A stretch of DNA of 64,000 bases from Antedon mediterranea (lineage: Eukaryota > Echinodermata > Crinoidea > Comatulida > Antedonidae): positions 18,844,501 through 18,908,500 of the forward strand of contig NC_092672.1 in the NCBI RefSeq assembly GCF_964355755.1. The letters are read 5' to 3'. The notes beneath the pieces are model-generated. The model was not told the origin of the DNA. It saw nothing but the letters and a program-made list of their open reading frames with translations, and made no database searches. Made by a program: the position numbers and the translations under genes. Below are positions 32,863 through 43,001 of this stretch, piece by piece (within the stretch, counting starts at the first letter, position 1; every line of letters starts with the position of its first letter).

Positions 32863-34212
32863 ATGGTTTTTTTATTGAGTATTAAGTTGTTTGTGATAAC
32901 GTTTATTGTGGTCCGTGGTGATTTAATTAAATTTATAGATGAACCTTTAAATGGATATGTTGATATTGGAAAGGACCACTCTTTGACTTGTGTTGTTAGC
33001 GGGTTAATTAATGAAGAACTTACATGGCATAAAAATGGCGTACAGTTACTTTTTGAGGACGAAGACGTTAAATTACACATTTCTAAAACCAACAATGAAA
33101 TATCAATCGGAAATATTACAACATTGGCTGTTTTAAATGCTTTACGAAGTGATACCGGTTTATACCAATGTGTTGTTATATCATTGGAATCTGGAATAAT
33201 TTTGAAAAAGTCGCGTAAAGCGGAATTAATTGTGCGTTCTTTTCCTTCTCCACAGTATCCCATTTGTCATCAACCTAGAGCTGACATTCCCTTGGGATCT
33301 ACTATATCAATGTCATGTGTTTCTGAGAAAGTTAACCCACCTGTAACTCTACAATTCATACGTAATTCTCAAAGTTTAAACGCTGGAACGATAAAACAAG
33401 AAATTGAAAAGTTTGTAAAATTTCGGCTTAAATTAAACGCGACGAAAGATGACAATGGAGCTGTTTACGAATGTCACCAGTATTCATCATTTGATTCAAG
33501 TTATCGCAAATCATGTTCAATGAAACCTCTGAATATACAATATAAACCTGAGATTAAGATACAACACACTAATCCAGTGTTACCTGGACGAGAGACGATT
33601 CTGTTCTGCCAAACGTTTGCTAATCCACCTGTCTCACAATACCGTTGGACATTAGTGCCTCCAATAAAAGATGAAGATATTATTGTTGACAAAACTGGAC
33701 AAACATTAAAACTTGTGCGACCTTTAATTGAACAAAGTAGAACCAATATAACATGTACTGCTACTAATGAAATTGGACAGGTATCATCGTCTGTAGTATT
33801 AACAGTTTGAAATACTATCATTAACTCAGATAATTCGTACGAACCATCGAGTAATACAAACTTAAATAATTCCCAGAAAGAAATAAATTTATCATTAGAT
33901 GTTGTTATCATCATCGCTGCTGGTGTTGTTATCATTATTGTACTTGTTGTTCTGGTTCCAGTATATCATTATTGTTTGTGTCGTAATGATAACACTACAA
34001 TAGTTGATTCTTTAGGAAAAGAGGTAACTCAACCGGAAGTATATTATGAGGCAAGAGAGGGAGTTATTTTAAGACATACAGTTCAAGATCGTTCATTACC
34101 TCGTGTACCTACTACAGAAGTATATGGTCATTGGAGACACTCAACAGCTTCACAGGTTCCTAATGATCTTGAATCGCATAGTTATACTTATATTGACACA
34201 GAAAATGATTGA
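32863..34212 (+). pseudogene. R8: family D receptor with a single nonsense codon before the TM
   Basis: The 450-codon frame is complete except for one TGA at 33,808-33,810, where R11-R14 have TCA in the same context. Up to that point it encodes 315 aa: signal peptide (about 1-20), D1 (C43, D-T-G-L-Y-Q-C), D2 without tryptophan, and D3 ending SSSVVLTV. Downstream the stalk, TM and tail (33,811-34,212) stay in frame with no other lesion; the tail has one E-A-R for E-T-R change. As written the product would be a secreted three-Ig protein. It may instead be a young pseudogene, or a stop bypassed by readthrough. The box and TATA-like sites upstream look normal. Confidence 0.88.
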
Positions 34213-35439
34213 TATCGGGGTATTATTATAATTATTATTCTTTATTGACTGGGAATAACATTGTCCAGCATAGCACACAAACAGGACAGTAAGCATAACA
34301 AAGTCATATACATGGCTGCAGTCGCGTGCTCAAATTTGAGTTAGTGTTTACCGACCAACCGACCGACCGACCAACCGACCAACATAGTGAGTTGTAGAGT
34401 CTAAAATAGCACTTATATATAGCAATAATATTTTCACTAATTTTACCTAGTTTCTGTTTTTTTTTCAATTTCACACTCTGATTATCACTGCCTTTACGGA
34501 AGGGAGTGGTCTGTGATCAGTGTTCGTTGAGCATCACCAAGATCTGGATTCGAAGTATCGTCATCATTTGAATGTTGTGCAATTGTGGTGAATGTATCAC
34601 AAATGCTTTAATATTTTTATGCCCATTTAAGTATTCCAGGCATTGGTATTTTATACATTTTACATTCATAGTTTATGCACAGTATTCATCTTAAACCGGA
34701 TATTACTAGTGGCAAAACATACCCTTAGATAAATTTTAATGAAAGTCTTTGACCTTGGGCAATACTTTTATACTTTTAAGTGTATTGTATGTTTTAAAGA
34801 ATGACTCATGTTGCAATAAATTTCTCGACAGAATAGGATCTCGTCCATCTACTAGGAAAATTGTTGATTGGATGTCTAAATTTGGAAAAAATATTAGACT
34901 CACTGGGATTTCTCACCAAATCCTCAATTTGTGAGTTTAGTTAGGTTCAGAACAAATTTCCTATGGAACTTCTTCCGATGAATTACCTGGTTGGAGTTTC
35001 TTATGGAGACACACCTAGACAATTCTCTAGTTCTGTTCTGACCACAGAGAAAAGGCATATCCAAGTTTTAGGAATACTCACTATAGGTATCCAATCAAAA
35101 CAGAATGTCAACCAACATCTAAATCGTTAGTTTTAGACTCTAGTTTCAATGTACAGGGTCACCATTGTACTAAAGGTTGTAAAACCTAAAAAACTAGATC
35201 TATGTCTAGGCTTCGCAGATTACTGACCGAGGATTGTTTCAGTAACTCTGTTAGTAGCTCTAGTCTGATGGACTACAGCTCTAGTAATAATGAGAGTAGT
35301 ACAAGTGACAAAATAGTGATCAGGATAGGGCTTATAGTAATATAGTATAGTAATATAGTAATATTCTACGAGTACCATTCAATCCAAAAGACGACACTCG
35401 CATAGGCATTCCCACCGATCACAAAAACCTAAAATCACA
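34213..35439. other. R8 3' flank and unassigned sequence
   Basis: The first bases resemble the R9/R14 flanks ('gatatcgggg'). At about 34,253-34,400 a repeat with (CCGACCAA)-type units appears in opposite orientation to those at 47.8 and 56.0 kb. 34,480-35,430 has no gene I can support. Confidence 0.5.
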
Positions 35440-35556
35440 ACATTTACCTCGTGTATCTACTAAAGAAGTATATGGTCATTGAAGACACTCAACAGCTTCA
35501 CAGGTTCCTAATGATCTTGAATTACATAGTTTTACTTATATTGATAAATATTGATA
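35440..35556 (+). pseudogene. Orphan receptor tail fragment
   Basis: It matches only the last ~38 codons of the shared tail (from LPRV to the end). The tryptophan codon of EVYGHW is TGA, and the C-terminus is shortened. No TM or ectodomain lies directly upstream. Confidence 0.8.
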
Positions 35557-35839
35557 TACCAAGGCACCTAGCAATCATTTCTATTTTCAATAAACAGCAG
35601 ATATCTTATGAATAGATAGCTTAGTATCTCCTTTATGTAGTTATGTTTTCTGTTGGTACATACTTTCAAAAACATTATGCACCATTGCAATCATTGTTAA
35701 TAAACATACGTCATAGATTGTTATCTTTAAATACCTTACTTATTATATTTTAATTCAACAGCCACAATGTAAAAATAGTAATAGTTTTTCAATCTTCTGC
35801 ATGGTTATTTACCTGTTCTTAAGAAAACGGTACAGTAAA

Positions 35840-36388
35840 ATGACAATATTATTTGTTAACAGTAATTCTTACCTTCTTGTGTTGAAGCTATTAGTTTATA
35901 TATGAAAGAGAATCATTCTTTTTCGTTGTATTGTTAGTGGATTAAAGAATAAAAATCTTACATGGTTTGAAAATGGTGGACAGATATATATCAATGAAGA
36001 AGAATGACAAATGTCTGTAATCCACAGAAATTCATTCGAAAATTTAACTACCTTTGTTACTATAGATGCATTTTTATCAATGCGCTCTTATGTCATTGGA
36101 ATCTGGAAGAGTATTGTAAAGTTCACGTAAAACGGAATTACTGGTGTGTTCACTACCTTCATTGGTCGTCAATCAAAAGGTAACATTATCTTAGGTTCTA
36201 CAAAATGTTTCTGAAAACGTTACCACCTCCCCCTCCCTGTAATTTTACAATTTACTAGTAATTATCAAAATGTAAACTCTAGAATATCAACTGCAGAGAC
36301 AGAAACTTAGTAGAAGTTCAATTTAAATTGAACGCAAACAAATATGAAAATTGAGCTACTGTATATACGAATGTCATAGATTCGAGAT
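35840..36388 (+). pseudogene. Relic of a family D receptor (D1 and D2 only)
   Basis: It has the family D leader (ATG at 35,840 in the R11-type context), a decayed signal peptide, a D1 remnant (35,928-36,110) and a D2 remnant (36,140-36,388). Several stops and frameshifts are present, and D3, TM and tail are missing. The D1 remnant, with GGQIY, resembles R12 more than R11 or R13. It lies directly before the R9 promoter. Confidence 0.8.
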
Positions 36389-36432
36389 ACTTTGTCAGAT
36401 CTGACTATGAAAAACAGATTTGAAATGTAAAC

Positions 36433-36520
36433 GAGAAACACAACTTTGTTATATATTGGCACAGCGTCATAACGGTAGGCTACTGACAATATTCTTGTTA
36501 CTGGTACTGATATAAAAAAT
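36433..36520 (+). promoter_or_regulatory. R9 promoter region: -140 box and TATA-like site
   Basis: GAGAAACACAACTTTG starts at -146. TATAAAAAAT at 36,511-36,520 is preceded by GGTACTGA, a pair also seen in the other family D genes. Confidence 0.5.
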
Positions 36521-36578
36521 AGAACTATAATTGTCTACCGTACCATTTATCTGCAAGTAAATAATAAAATAAATTGAT

Positions 36579-37919
36579 ATGGTGTTACCATTGAGTCTTA
36601 CGCTTACATTTTTTTTGGTTGTTTGTGACGCGTTTTTTCAGTTTATAGATGAACCTTCGAACGGACAAGTTGATCTAGGAAAAGACCATTCTTTGTCATG
36701 TGTTGTTAGTGGCTTATTGACTGAGCAGCTTACTTGGGTTAAAGATGGTAATCGAATACTTTTCAATAACGAAGAAGAATCACGGATATCTAAAGGTAAT
36801 AGTGAAATATCAACTGGAAATTTGACAACATTGGTTATTGACAATACATTGCGAAGTGATGCAGGTTTTTATCAATGCGTTGTTATATCGATGGAATCTG
36901 GAAGGATATTGAAAACATCACGTAACGCGGAATTAATTGTGCGTTCTTTACCTTCTTCAAAGTATCCACTTTGTTATCAATCAAAATCTGACATTCTTTT
37001 AGGATCTGTAATTTCAATGTCATGTGTTTCAGAGAAAGTTACCCCACATGTAACTTTAAAAATTACGCGTAATTCTCAAAATATAAATTCTGGAATGCCA
37101 ACACCAGGAACAGGGAACATGGTGACAGTTCAACTTACATTAAACGCAACGAAAAGAGACAATGGAGCAGTATACGAATGTCACCAGCATTCATCATTTG
37201 ATTCAAATTATCAGAAATCATGTTCAATGAAACCTCTGAATATACAATATAAACCTGAGATAAAGATACAACACACTAATCCAGTGTTACCTGGACGAGA
37301 GACGATTCTATTCTGCCAAACTTTTGCTAATCCACCTGTCTCACAATACCATTGGAAATTAGTGCCTCCAATAAAAGATGAAGATATTTTTGCTGACAAA
37401 ACTGGACAAACATTAAAACTGTTACGACCTTCAATAAAACATAGTGGAACAAATATAACATGTACTGCTACTAATGAAATTGGACAGATATCATCGTCTG
37501 TAGTATTAACAGTTTCTAATACTATAATTAACTCAGATAATTCGTATGAACCATCGAGTAATACAAACTTACACAATCCTGAGAAAGGAATAAGTTTATC
37601 ATTAGATGTTGTTATTATCATCGTTGCTGGTGTTGTTATTATTATTGTACTTGTTGTTCTGGTTCCCGTATATCATTATTGTTTGTGTCGTAATGATAAC
37701 ACTACAATAGTTGATTCTTTAGGAAAAGAAGTAACTCAACCGGAAGTATATTATGAGACAAGAGAGGGAGTTATTTTAAGACATACAGTACAAGATCGTT
37801 CATTACCTCGTGTACCTACTACAGAAGTATATGGTCATTGGAGACATTCAACAGCTTCACAGGTTCCTAATGATCTTGAATCACATAGTTATACTTATAT
37901 TGACACTGAAAATGATTGA
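36579..37919 (+). CDS. R9: family D three-Ig transmembrane receptor
   Basis: Intact, 446 aa. The signal peptide is about 1-18. D1 has C41/C100 and W53 with D-A-G-F-Y-Q-C. D2 has C149/C201 without tryptophan, and an extra pair C132/C215. D3 has C246/C295 and W259. The TM is about 344-363, followed by the shared tail with Arg after CLC and Thr at the next variable site. D1 carries unique changes (NRILFNNEEE). D3 and the stalk differ from R11-R14 at scattered sites (YHWKLVPP, NLHNPEKG). The 3' flank is shared with R14, and an AATAAA lies ~100 bp after the stop. Confidence 0.93.
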   Translation: MVLPLSLTLTFFLVVCDAFFQFIDEPSNGQVDLGKDHSLSCVVSGLLTEQLTWVKDGNRILFNNEEESRISKGNSEISTGNLTTLVIDNTLRSDAGFYQCVVISMESGRILKTSRNAELIVRSLPSSKYPLCYQSKSDILLGSVISMSCVSEKVTPHVTLKITRNSQNINSGMPTPGTGNMVTVQLTLNATKRDNGAVYECHQHSSFDSNYQKSCSMKPLNIQYKPEIKIQHTNPVLPGRETILFCQTFANPPVSQYHWKLVPPIKDEDIFADKTGQTLKLLRPSIKHSGTNITCTATNEIGQISSSVVLTVSNTIINSDNSYEPSSNTNLHNPEKGISLSLDVVIIIVAGVVIIIVLVVLVPVYHYCLCRNDNTTIVDSLGKEVTQPEVYYETREGVILRHTVQDRSLPRVPTTEVYGHWRHSTASQVPNDLESHSYTYIDTEND

Positions 37920-38356
37920 TATCGGGGTTTATGGCCCGATCTAAGATCAAATTTTCTTCAATTGATACGATAGATGAAATAAATAACATTTAAGCATCAT
38001 TCTAAAGAAAAATTTAGTAAGTATTAATAAATGTTCTATTAATTTGATATTGTTAATTACTTTAACGCAATAGGCCTATTCAAATTGGATTTAATTATCC
38101 TCCGTGTAGATATCTCTGATGTCGAGGACCATAGTATGCTTTGATAATTACACGTTTTCACCTAATTGTGGTAACGAAGTAATGCTAATCCTTTTCTTTG
38201 TAATCATATTGTCAGTTTGTAGAGCCATGTCATGTCATGTCATGAATAGTTAACAATGTGTATAATAAGGTATTATGCAGGTATGTATTATGTATCAAAG
38301 AATAATGACATACGGTTTTGCAGGCAATCGTCATTACTTTTCAAGTAGTTTTAAGA
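37920..38356. other. R9 3' flank and leader of the next relic
   Basis: The first ~250 bp match the R14 flank. 38,240-38,356 matches the R5 leader, including the TTTTGCAG. Confidence 0.65.
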
Positions 38357-38983
38357 ATGAGTTCCATTTTAATTCTTTTTATTATATTATTGTCGCATTT
38401 GGAAAATTGTAAAGGAATATTTACAACAGAGCCTTTAGATGAAACCGTTAAAAAGGAAAAAATCATTGGTTTCTCTGTGTTGCTGATGGAATTGAAAGTG
38501 ATCAATCACTGCAATGGTTTCAAAATGGAAAAAGGTTGAACGAAAAACCAAGAATAACTATTCAGAATAATGAAAGTGGGACATATTATTATATAAACCA
38601 GATAGTACGCTAGTCCAGCACTGCCAGGTCGTGAGACAATTGTATTTTGTCAAACCTCTTCAAATCCACCTGTAACCTTGTACCGCTGGTTATTTGATAC
38701 GCAACTGTCTGAATACAAAATAGGATGTATCTGGAAAAAATTTAAAACTATTAAATCCAATCCATTAGATCCAGCAAACTGGAACTAATATAACCTATGT
38801 TGCCACAAACGAAGTAGGTTACGGGTCATCATCTATAAATTTGCATGTGTCATATAACCAGGTGGATAATATGGATCGACGACAGGTGATGGAAATCGTA
38901 ACGAATTTCAAGTAACAAACACGATATTGGTTTGTCATTGGATGTAATCTTAATAATGATAATAATAATCCGACTTTCTGTAG
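38357..38983 (+). pseudogene. Family B receptor pseudogene with internal deletions
   Basis: It starts like R5 (ATG 38,357, signal peptide SSILILFIIL). A one-base loss follows in the VKKG codons. After mid-D1 it jumps to the start of D3 (about 38,585), so the D1 end and all of D2 are gone. D3 is recognisable to ~38,850 with small indels. The TM is reduced to a few codons (38,928-38,970) and the tail is absent. The 3' flank is R6-type, so it derives from an R5/R6-like locus. Confidence 0.85.
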
Positions 38984-39748
38984 AATGATTAAAATGCAAC
39001 AATTGTTTTTTCTAATCATTAGTAATGATTAAAAAATATCATTTTAACAAATAAAACAATGTATTTGTCAGATGTTTTTCAATACTCCGACGTACAGTAA
39101 TTTCACTAAATATACTCAGTACATGTACTGACTATCCAATACTGTTACGAAAGAGTTTGGCAACACTTCTAACCGTACTAATTGATTAATAATCTGCTTC
39201 GAGTTTTTGTAGACTGAAAAAAGATAAATATTTTGGTACATTACATATGGCGTTTCACACGTATACTACTTGAGCTTGGATATTTGACAAAAATCGAAAT
39301 AAAAACAAATAAATAAAAAAAAAAGACAATGAATACAGACATGAGGCAAGTCTAACGAAGACTCTGAAAACATATTTATAGAATATTTGTTAAGCTTAAA
39401 TCTAATTCTTTACGATTTTTTTAAAACGTATCGATTTTGGCAATTACATGGAAATGAATAGGGAAACATGTGTGTAATTATAGCTATCCCCCAAATGGCA
39501 TTTTTTTGATGTTTTTCATAATAACCATGTAGCCTATAAAAAATATTTAAAAACCTTGAAAATAGGTAAAAGTAATGTTTATTTTGAACTGAATAAAATA
39601 AACATTTAAATGTTGTTTTCCACTTCCACATTAAGGTAATAATCTGAAAAACATCAAAAGATGTCGTGGCCTTGAATATCACAATAGTTACAATATTACA
39701 AACTGACAAATTTAAGTATTATTTAATTTCAAAGACATTTAAGTACGT
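38984..39748. other. R6-type 3' flank, small repeat, R7-type spacer
   Basis: 38,984-39,170 matches the R6 flank. 39,240-39,350 is the short form of the repeat nested in the PLE. 39,360-39,740 matches the R7 spacer. Confidence 0.65.
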
Positions 39749-39801
39749 GTAACATTTTTATTTATTGTTGTGTCCTTTCGGAATACCAGTACTTTATAAA
39801 A
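39749..39801 (+). promoter_or_regulatory. R10 promoter region: -140 box and TATA-like site
   Basis: GTAACATTTTTATTTA starts at -137, and TATAAAA at 39,795-39,801. Same layout as R7. Confidence 0.48.
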
Positions 39802-39885
39802 TACAGGGCATACGCTATTTATTACCTCTTACATAGGTAAGAAATGCGCAAATCTTTTATAGCTTGAACTTTTGAACATTTCAAA

Positions 39886-41217
39886 ATGAGAAGAAACGTT
39901 TTATTTTTGTTCTTATTATTATGTTTACACCATAGTAAGGCTACGATTGAATTCAAAGAGCAACCTTCTGACGGTCGCGTGGATCTTGGAAAGGATCATA
40001 CTTTTTCCTGTATAGTTAATGGTATGGATAATCAACAATATTTGGCTTGGTTAAAAGATGGAGTACTAATACGAACTCAGGAAGCTAGAATAACAATTGG
40101 ATATAGCAATATCAAGATTGGAAAATTAACAACTTTGACTTTAAATAAACTTTTAAAATCTGACAGGGGACGTTATCAATGTGTCGTTATATCAACTGAA
40201 ACAAATTCAATAGAGGAACGCTCATTGGAGGCTATACTTACAGTGTTATCTCAACCGTCATCGATATATCCACTGTGTTCTGGACATGAAGATAACATTG
40301 CCATTGGATCAGTTATAACAATTTCTTGTATTTCAGAACGTGTTGAACCTCCTGTAAATTTAACAATTTCTCGTAACATGAATATAGTTAAAAATGGTGT
40401 CTCGTTTGTAGAAAATGAAAAGTTACAAATGCTATTAAAAACAAGAAAAGAAGATAATCGAGCTATTTTCACATGCCATCAGACTTCACCACTAGCTCCC
40501 GAATCAGAATCTACGTGTTCTATTGGCCCGTTAAATGTTCAATATAAACCAGAAATACAGCTTCAATACACCAATCCTGTTATACCAGAAAGGGAGACAA
40601 TTTTATTTTGTCAGACATCGTCTAACCCACCTGTTGGGACTTATAATTGGAAAATTGAACCAAATTTTGCAAAAAGTGACTACAGTATTGATGAAACTGG
40701 ACAGGTACTAAAACTAATCAAACCTTCGATAGTGCACAACGGAACAAATATTACATGCACCGCTGTAAATAAAATCGGTAAATCATCATCAACCGTTACG
40801 ATATTAGTTGAATCTCCGAATATTTTAAAAAGTAATGAGCAAAATGGCAAACTACGAAATCAAAATTCAGGTAATAACATGACTGGAAAAAAATTATCAT
40901 TGGATGTTATCATCGTAATCGCTTCTGGTGTTGTTATCATTATTGTACTTGTTGTTCTGGTTCCCGTATATCATTATTGTTTGTGTGGTAATGATAACAC
41001 TATTATAGTTGATTCTTTAGGAAAAGAAGTAACTCAACCTGAAGTGTATTATGAGACAAGAGAGGGAGTTATTTTAAGACATACAGTACAAGATCGTTCA
41101 TTACCTCGTGTACCTACTACAGAAGTATATGGTCATTGGAGACACTCAACAGCTTCACAGGTTCCTAATGATCTTGAATCACATAGTTATACTTACATTG
41201 ACACTGAAAATGATTGA
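39886..41217 (+). CDS. R10: family C three-Ig transmembrane receptor
   Basis: Intact, 443 aa. It is the near-twin of R7. It is shorter by eight residues because of a shorter signal peptide (about 1-18, MRRNVLFLFLLLC...) and two small D1 gaps (TQEARITIGYSNIKIG). From mid-D1 to the end the protein is almost identical to R7, with I/P at the D3 start and the standard ILRHTV tail. D2 again lacks the tryptophan. The tail is Gly/Ile type. AATAAA is at about 41,273. R7 and R10 are separated by two family D genes and two relic classes, so block duplication or transposition within the array is implied. Confidence 0.93.
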   Translation: MRRNVLFLFLLLCLHHSKATIEFKEQPSDGRVDLGKDHTFSCIVNGMDNQQYLAWLKDGVLIRTQEARITIGYSNIKIGKLTTLTLNKLLKSDRGRYQCVVISTETNSIEERSLEAILTVLSQPSSIYPLCSGHEDNIAIGSVITISCISERVEPPVNLTISRNMNIVKNGVSFVENEKLQMLLKTRKEDNRAIFTCHQTSPLAPESESTCSIGPLNVQYKPEIQLQYTNPVIPERETILFCQTSSNPPVGTYNWKIEPNFAKSDYSIDETGQVLKLIKPSIVHNGTNITCTAVNKIGKSSSTVTILVESPNILKSNEQNGKLRNQNSGNNMTGKKLSLDVIIVIASGVVIIIVLVVLVPVYHYCLCGNDNTIIVDSLGKEVTQPEVYYETREGVILRHTVQDRSLPRVPTTEVYGHWRHSTASQVPNDLESHSYTYIDTEND

Positions 41218-41787
41218 TATCAAAGCATCTATAAGAGCAACAACACTGGTTCCGATTATTACACTTTTGCTAAATAAATTATTAAATTATTTACTTTATG
41301 TTGTTCTTGATATCGACATTTTATATGTATTATTTTGAAGGTATCATTCATTTTTAAGTATATGTTTCAAATGTTTTTCTTGTTGTCATGCTTGTTCTTT
41401 CAAGTATCATAATTCCTATTACATCTTCTATTGAATGGACATTTTAATTGATAGAAATTAAACACAACTTCCAATAGGAAAACATATATTACATTTCAAA
41501 TGATAAACAGGGTACATCAAGCAATTAAGGCTACGTGACTGTTAATTAGTGATCGACAGTTTTAGAATTATAATCCGATTCTTGGTATTGTGTCTAGATT
41601 TCTCCTATATCGTAGGAATATTCGGCAATACAACTTCACAAGTGTGTCACGTATATTGCCTATAGTATAGACAATAACCTAACACCTAACTACTGTAACC
41701 TTACATGATACAAGCACCAAATGTGATACACATGATATCTTATATTACTGAATATTCCTGATACAGGACAATTGTGAAGATACATAC
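41218..41787. other. R10 3' flank
   Basis: No gene; poly(A) signal near 41,273. Confidence 0.6.
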
Positions 41788-41986
41788 AATGATTCTTTAA
41801 GAAAAGAAGTAACTCAACCTGAAGTGTATTATGAAACAAGAGATGGAGTTATTTTAAGACATACAGTAAAGAGATCGTTCATTATCTTGTGTACCTACTA
41901 CAGAGGTATAGGGTCATTGGAGACACTCAACAGCTTCACATCTTGAATCACATAGTTATATTTACATTGACACTGAAAATGATTGA
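41788..41986 (+). pseudogene. Orphan receptor tail fragment
   Basis: It covers the shared tail from VDS to the C-terminus, with one inserted base in the QDRS region, a VYR-stop instead of VYGHW, and a deletion of the QVPND codons. No ectodomain is attached. Its 3' flank resembles that of the 35.4 kb tail fragment. Confidence 0.82.
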
Positions 41987-42865
41987 TGTCAAGGTACTTA
42001 GAAATCTAGGATCATTTCAATTTTTTTTGTAATTATCAACAGATATCTGCTGAAATTAGTTTAGTAATTTCTATTGTGTTATTATGTTTCAGTTGAGACA
42101 TACTTTACATAAATAACCTTATACACCAACCATTGTTAATAACATTGCGTCTAATAAGAATTGATGACTTTATTTAAAGATGTATTGTCCCTTTGACAAA
42201 TTCCAACAAAATAAAAATTAAAAGATTTCGAAAAAAAGTGGGTAATTTTGAACTATCATAATAGTTAATAACTTTCACAAAAAATTTGTCGAAAAAAAAA
42301 TCATTTAACTGAAATACAGACGTTTTTTGGTTAAAAAAATAACTTTGACTTCCAGTCAAAGTTTTCAATCAAAACATACGCATAATCATAAAACTTCCTC
42401 GCGATCTGTGTGAAAACAACTTCTTAACCGTGACAAGTTGTAAACAATCCTAATTAGCATCATGCATAATGCATACTCATGGTTTGAAATCTTTGTTTAC
42501 TTTCGCTCGCGACTATTTTCCAGACGAAATGTAATAAAATTAATTTAGCTGTTAATTACGTAAAATTGTTGTACTTGGCTTGAATTTTCGACTTAAAGTG
42601 AATAATTTTAATATTACTTTGATATGGCCAATTAAAATTTAGTATATTTTGACCTTCATTTTTTTTGTGTTTTAAGGGACAATACATCTTTAACATTTAC
42701 AATAATTGTATTCAATCGCTATAATGCAAAAATAGTAATATTCCGATTAAATTCAATAAAATATTTAAAATTATTATTAGCTTCCTATAGAAAAAAATCA
42801 TTATATAAATGACTCCTTTAGATTCATTTTGAAAATGGTGTGTTGTAAAGTTTTTTGAGGAAAAC
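41987..42865. other. Spacer before R11
   Basis: No gene. It contains a short inverted pair ('gatgtattgtccctt' near 42,179 and 'aagggacaatacatc' near 42,675), which may bound a ~510 bp inserted element. Confidence 0.5.
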
Positions 42866-42881
42866 GAGAAACACAACTTTC
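42866..42881 (+). promoter_or_regulatory. Conserved -140 box of R11
   Basis: GAGAAACACAACTTTC, 136 bp before the ATG; TATAATAG near 42,940 follows GGTACTGA. Confidence 0.48.
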
Positions 42882-43001
42882 TAATATACTGGTACAACGT
42901 CATAACCGATAGACTACAGGATTTCCATGCTGGTACTGATATAATAGATTCGCAACCCTCTGCATGATTATTTACCTGTTCATAAGAAATGATACAGTAA
43001 A

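Noticed and set aside
34356-34385. CRISPR-like or structured array from CCGACCAA units (also 47,810 and 55,980)
   Set aside because: A simple short-unit repeat inside a dispersed repeat, with no spacers; the genome is animal.
34749-34934. Short ORF between R8 and R9
   Set aside because: Short, with no motif, no paralogue in other spacers and no start context.
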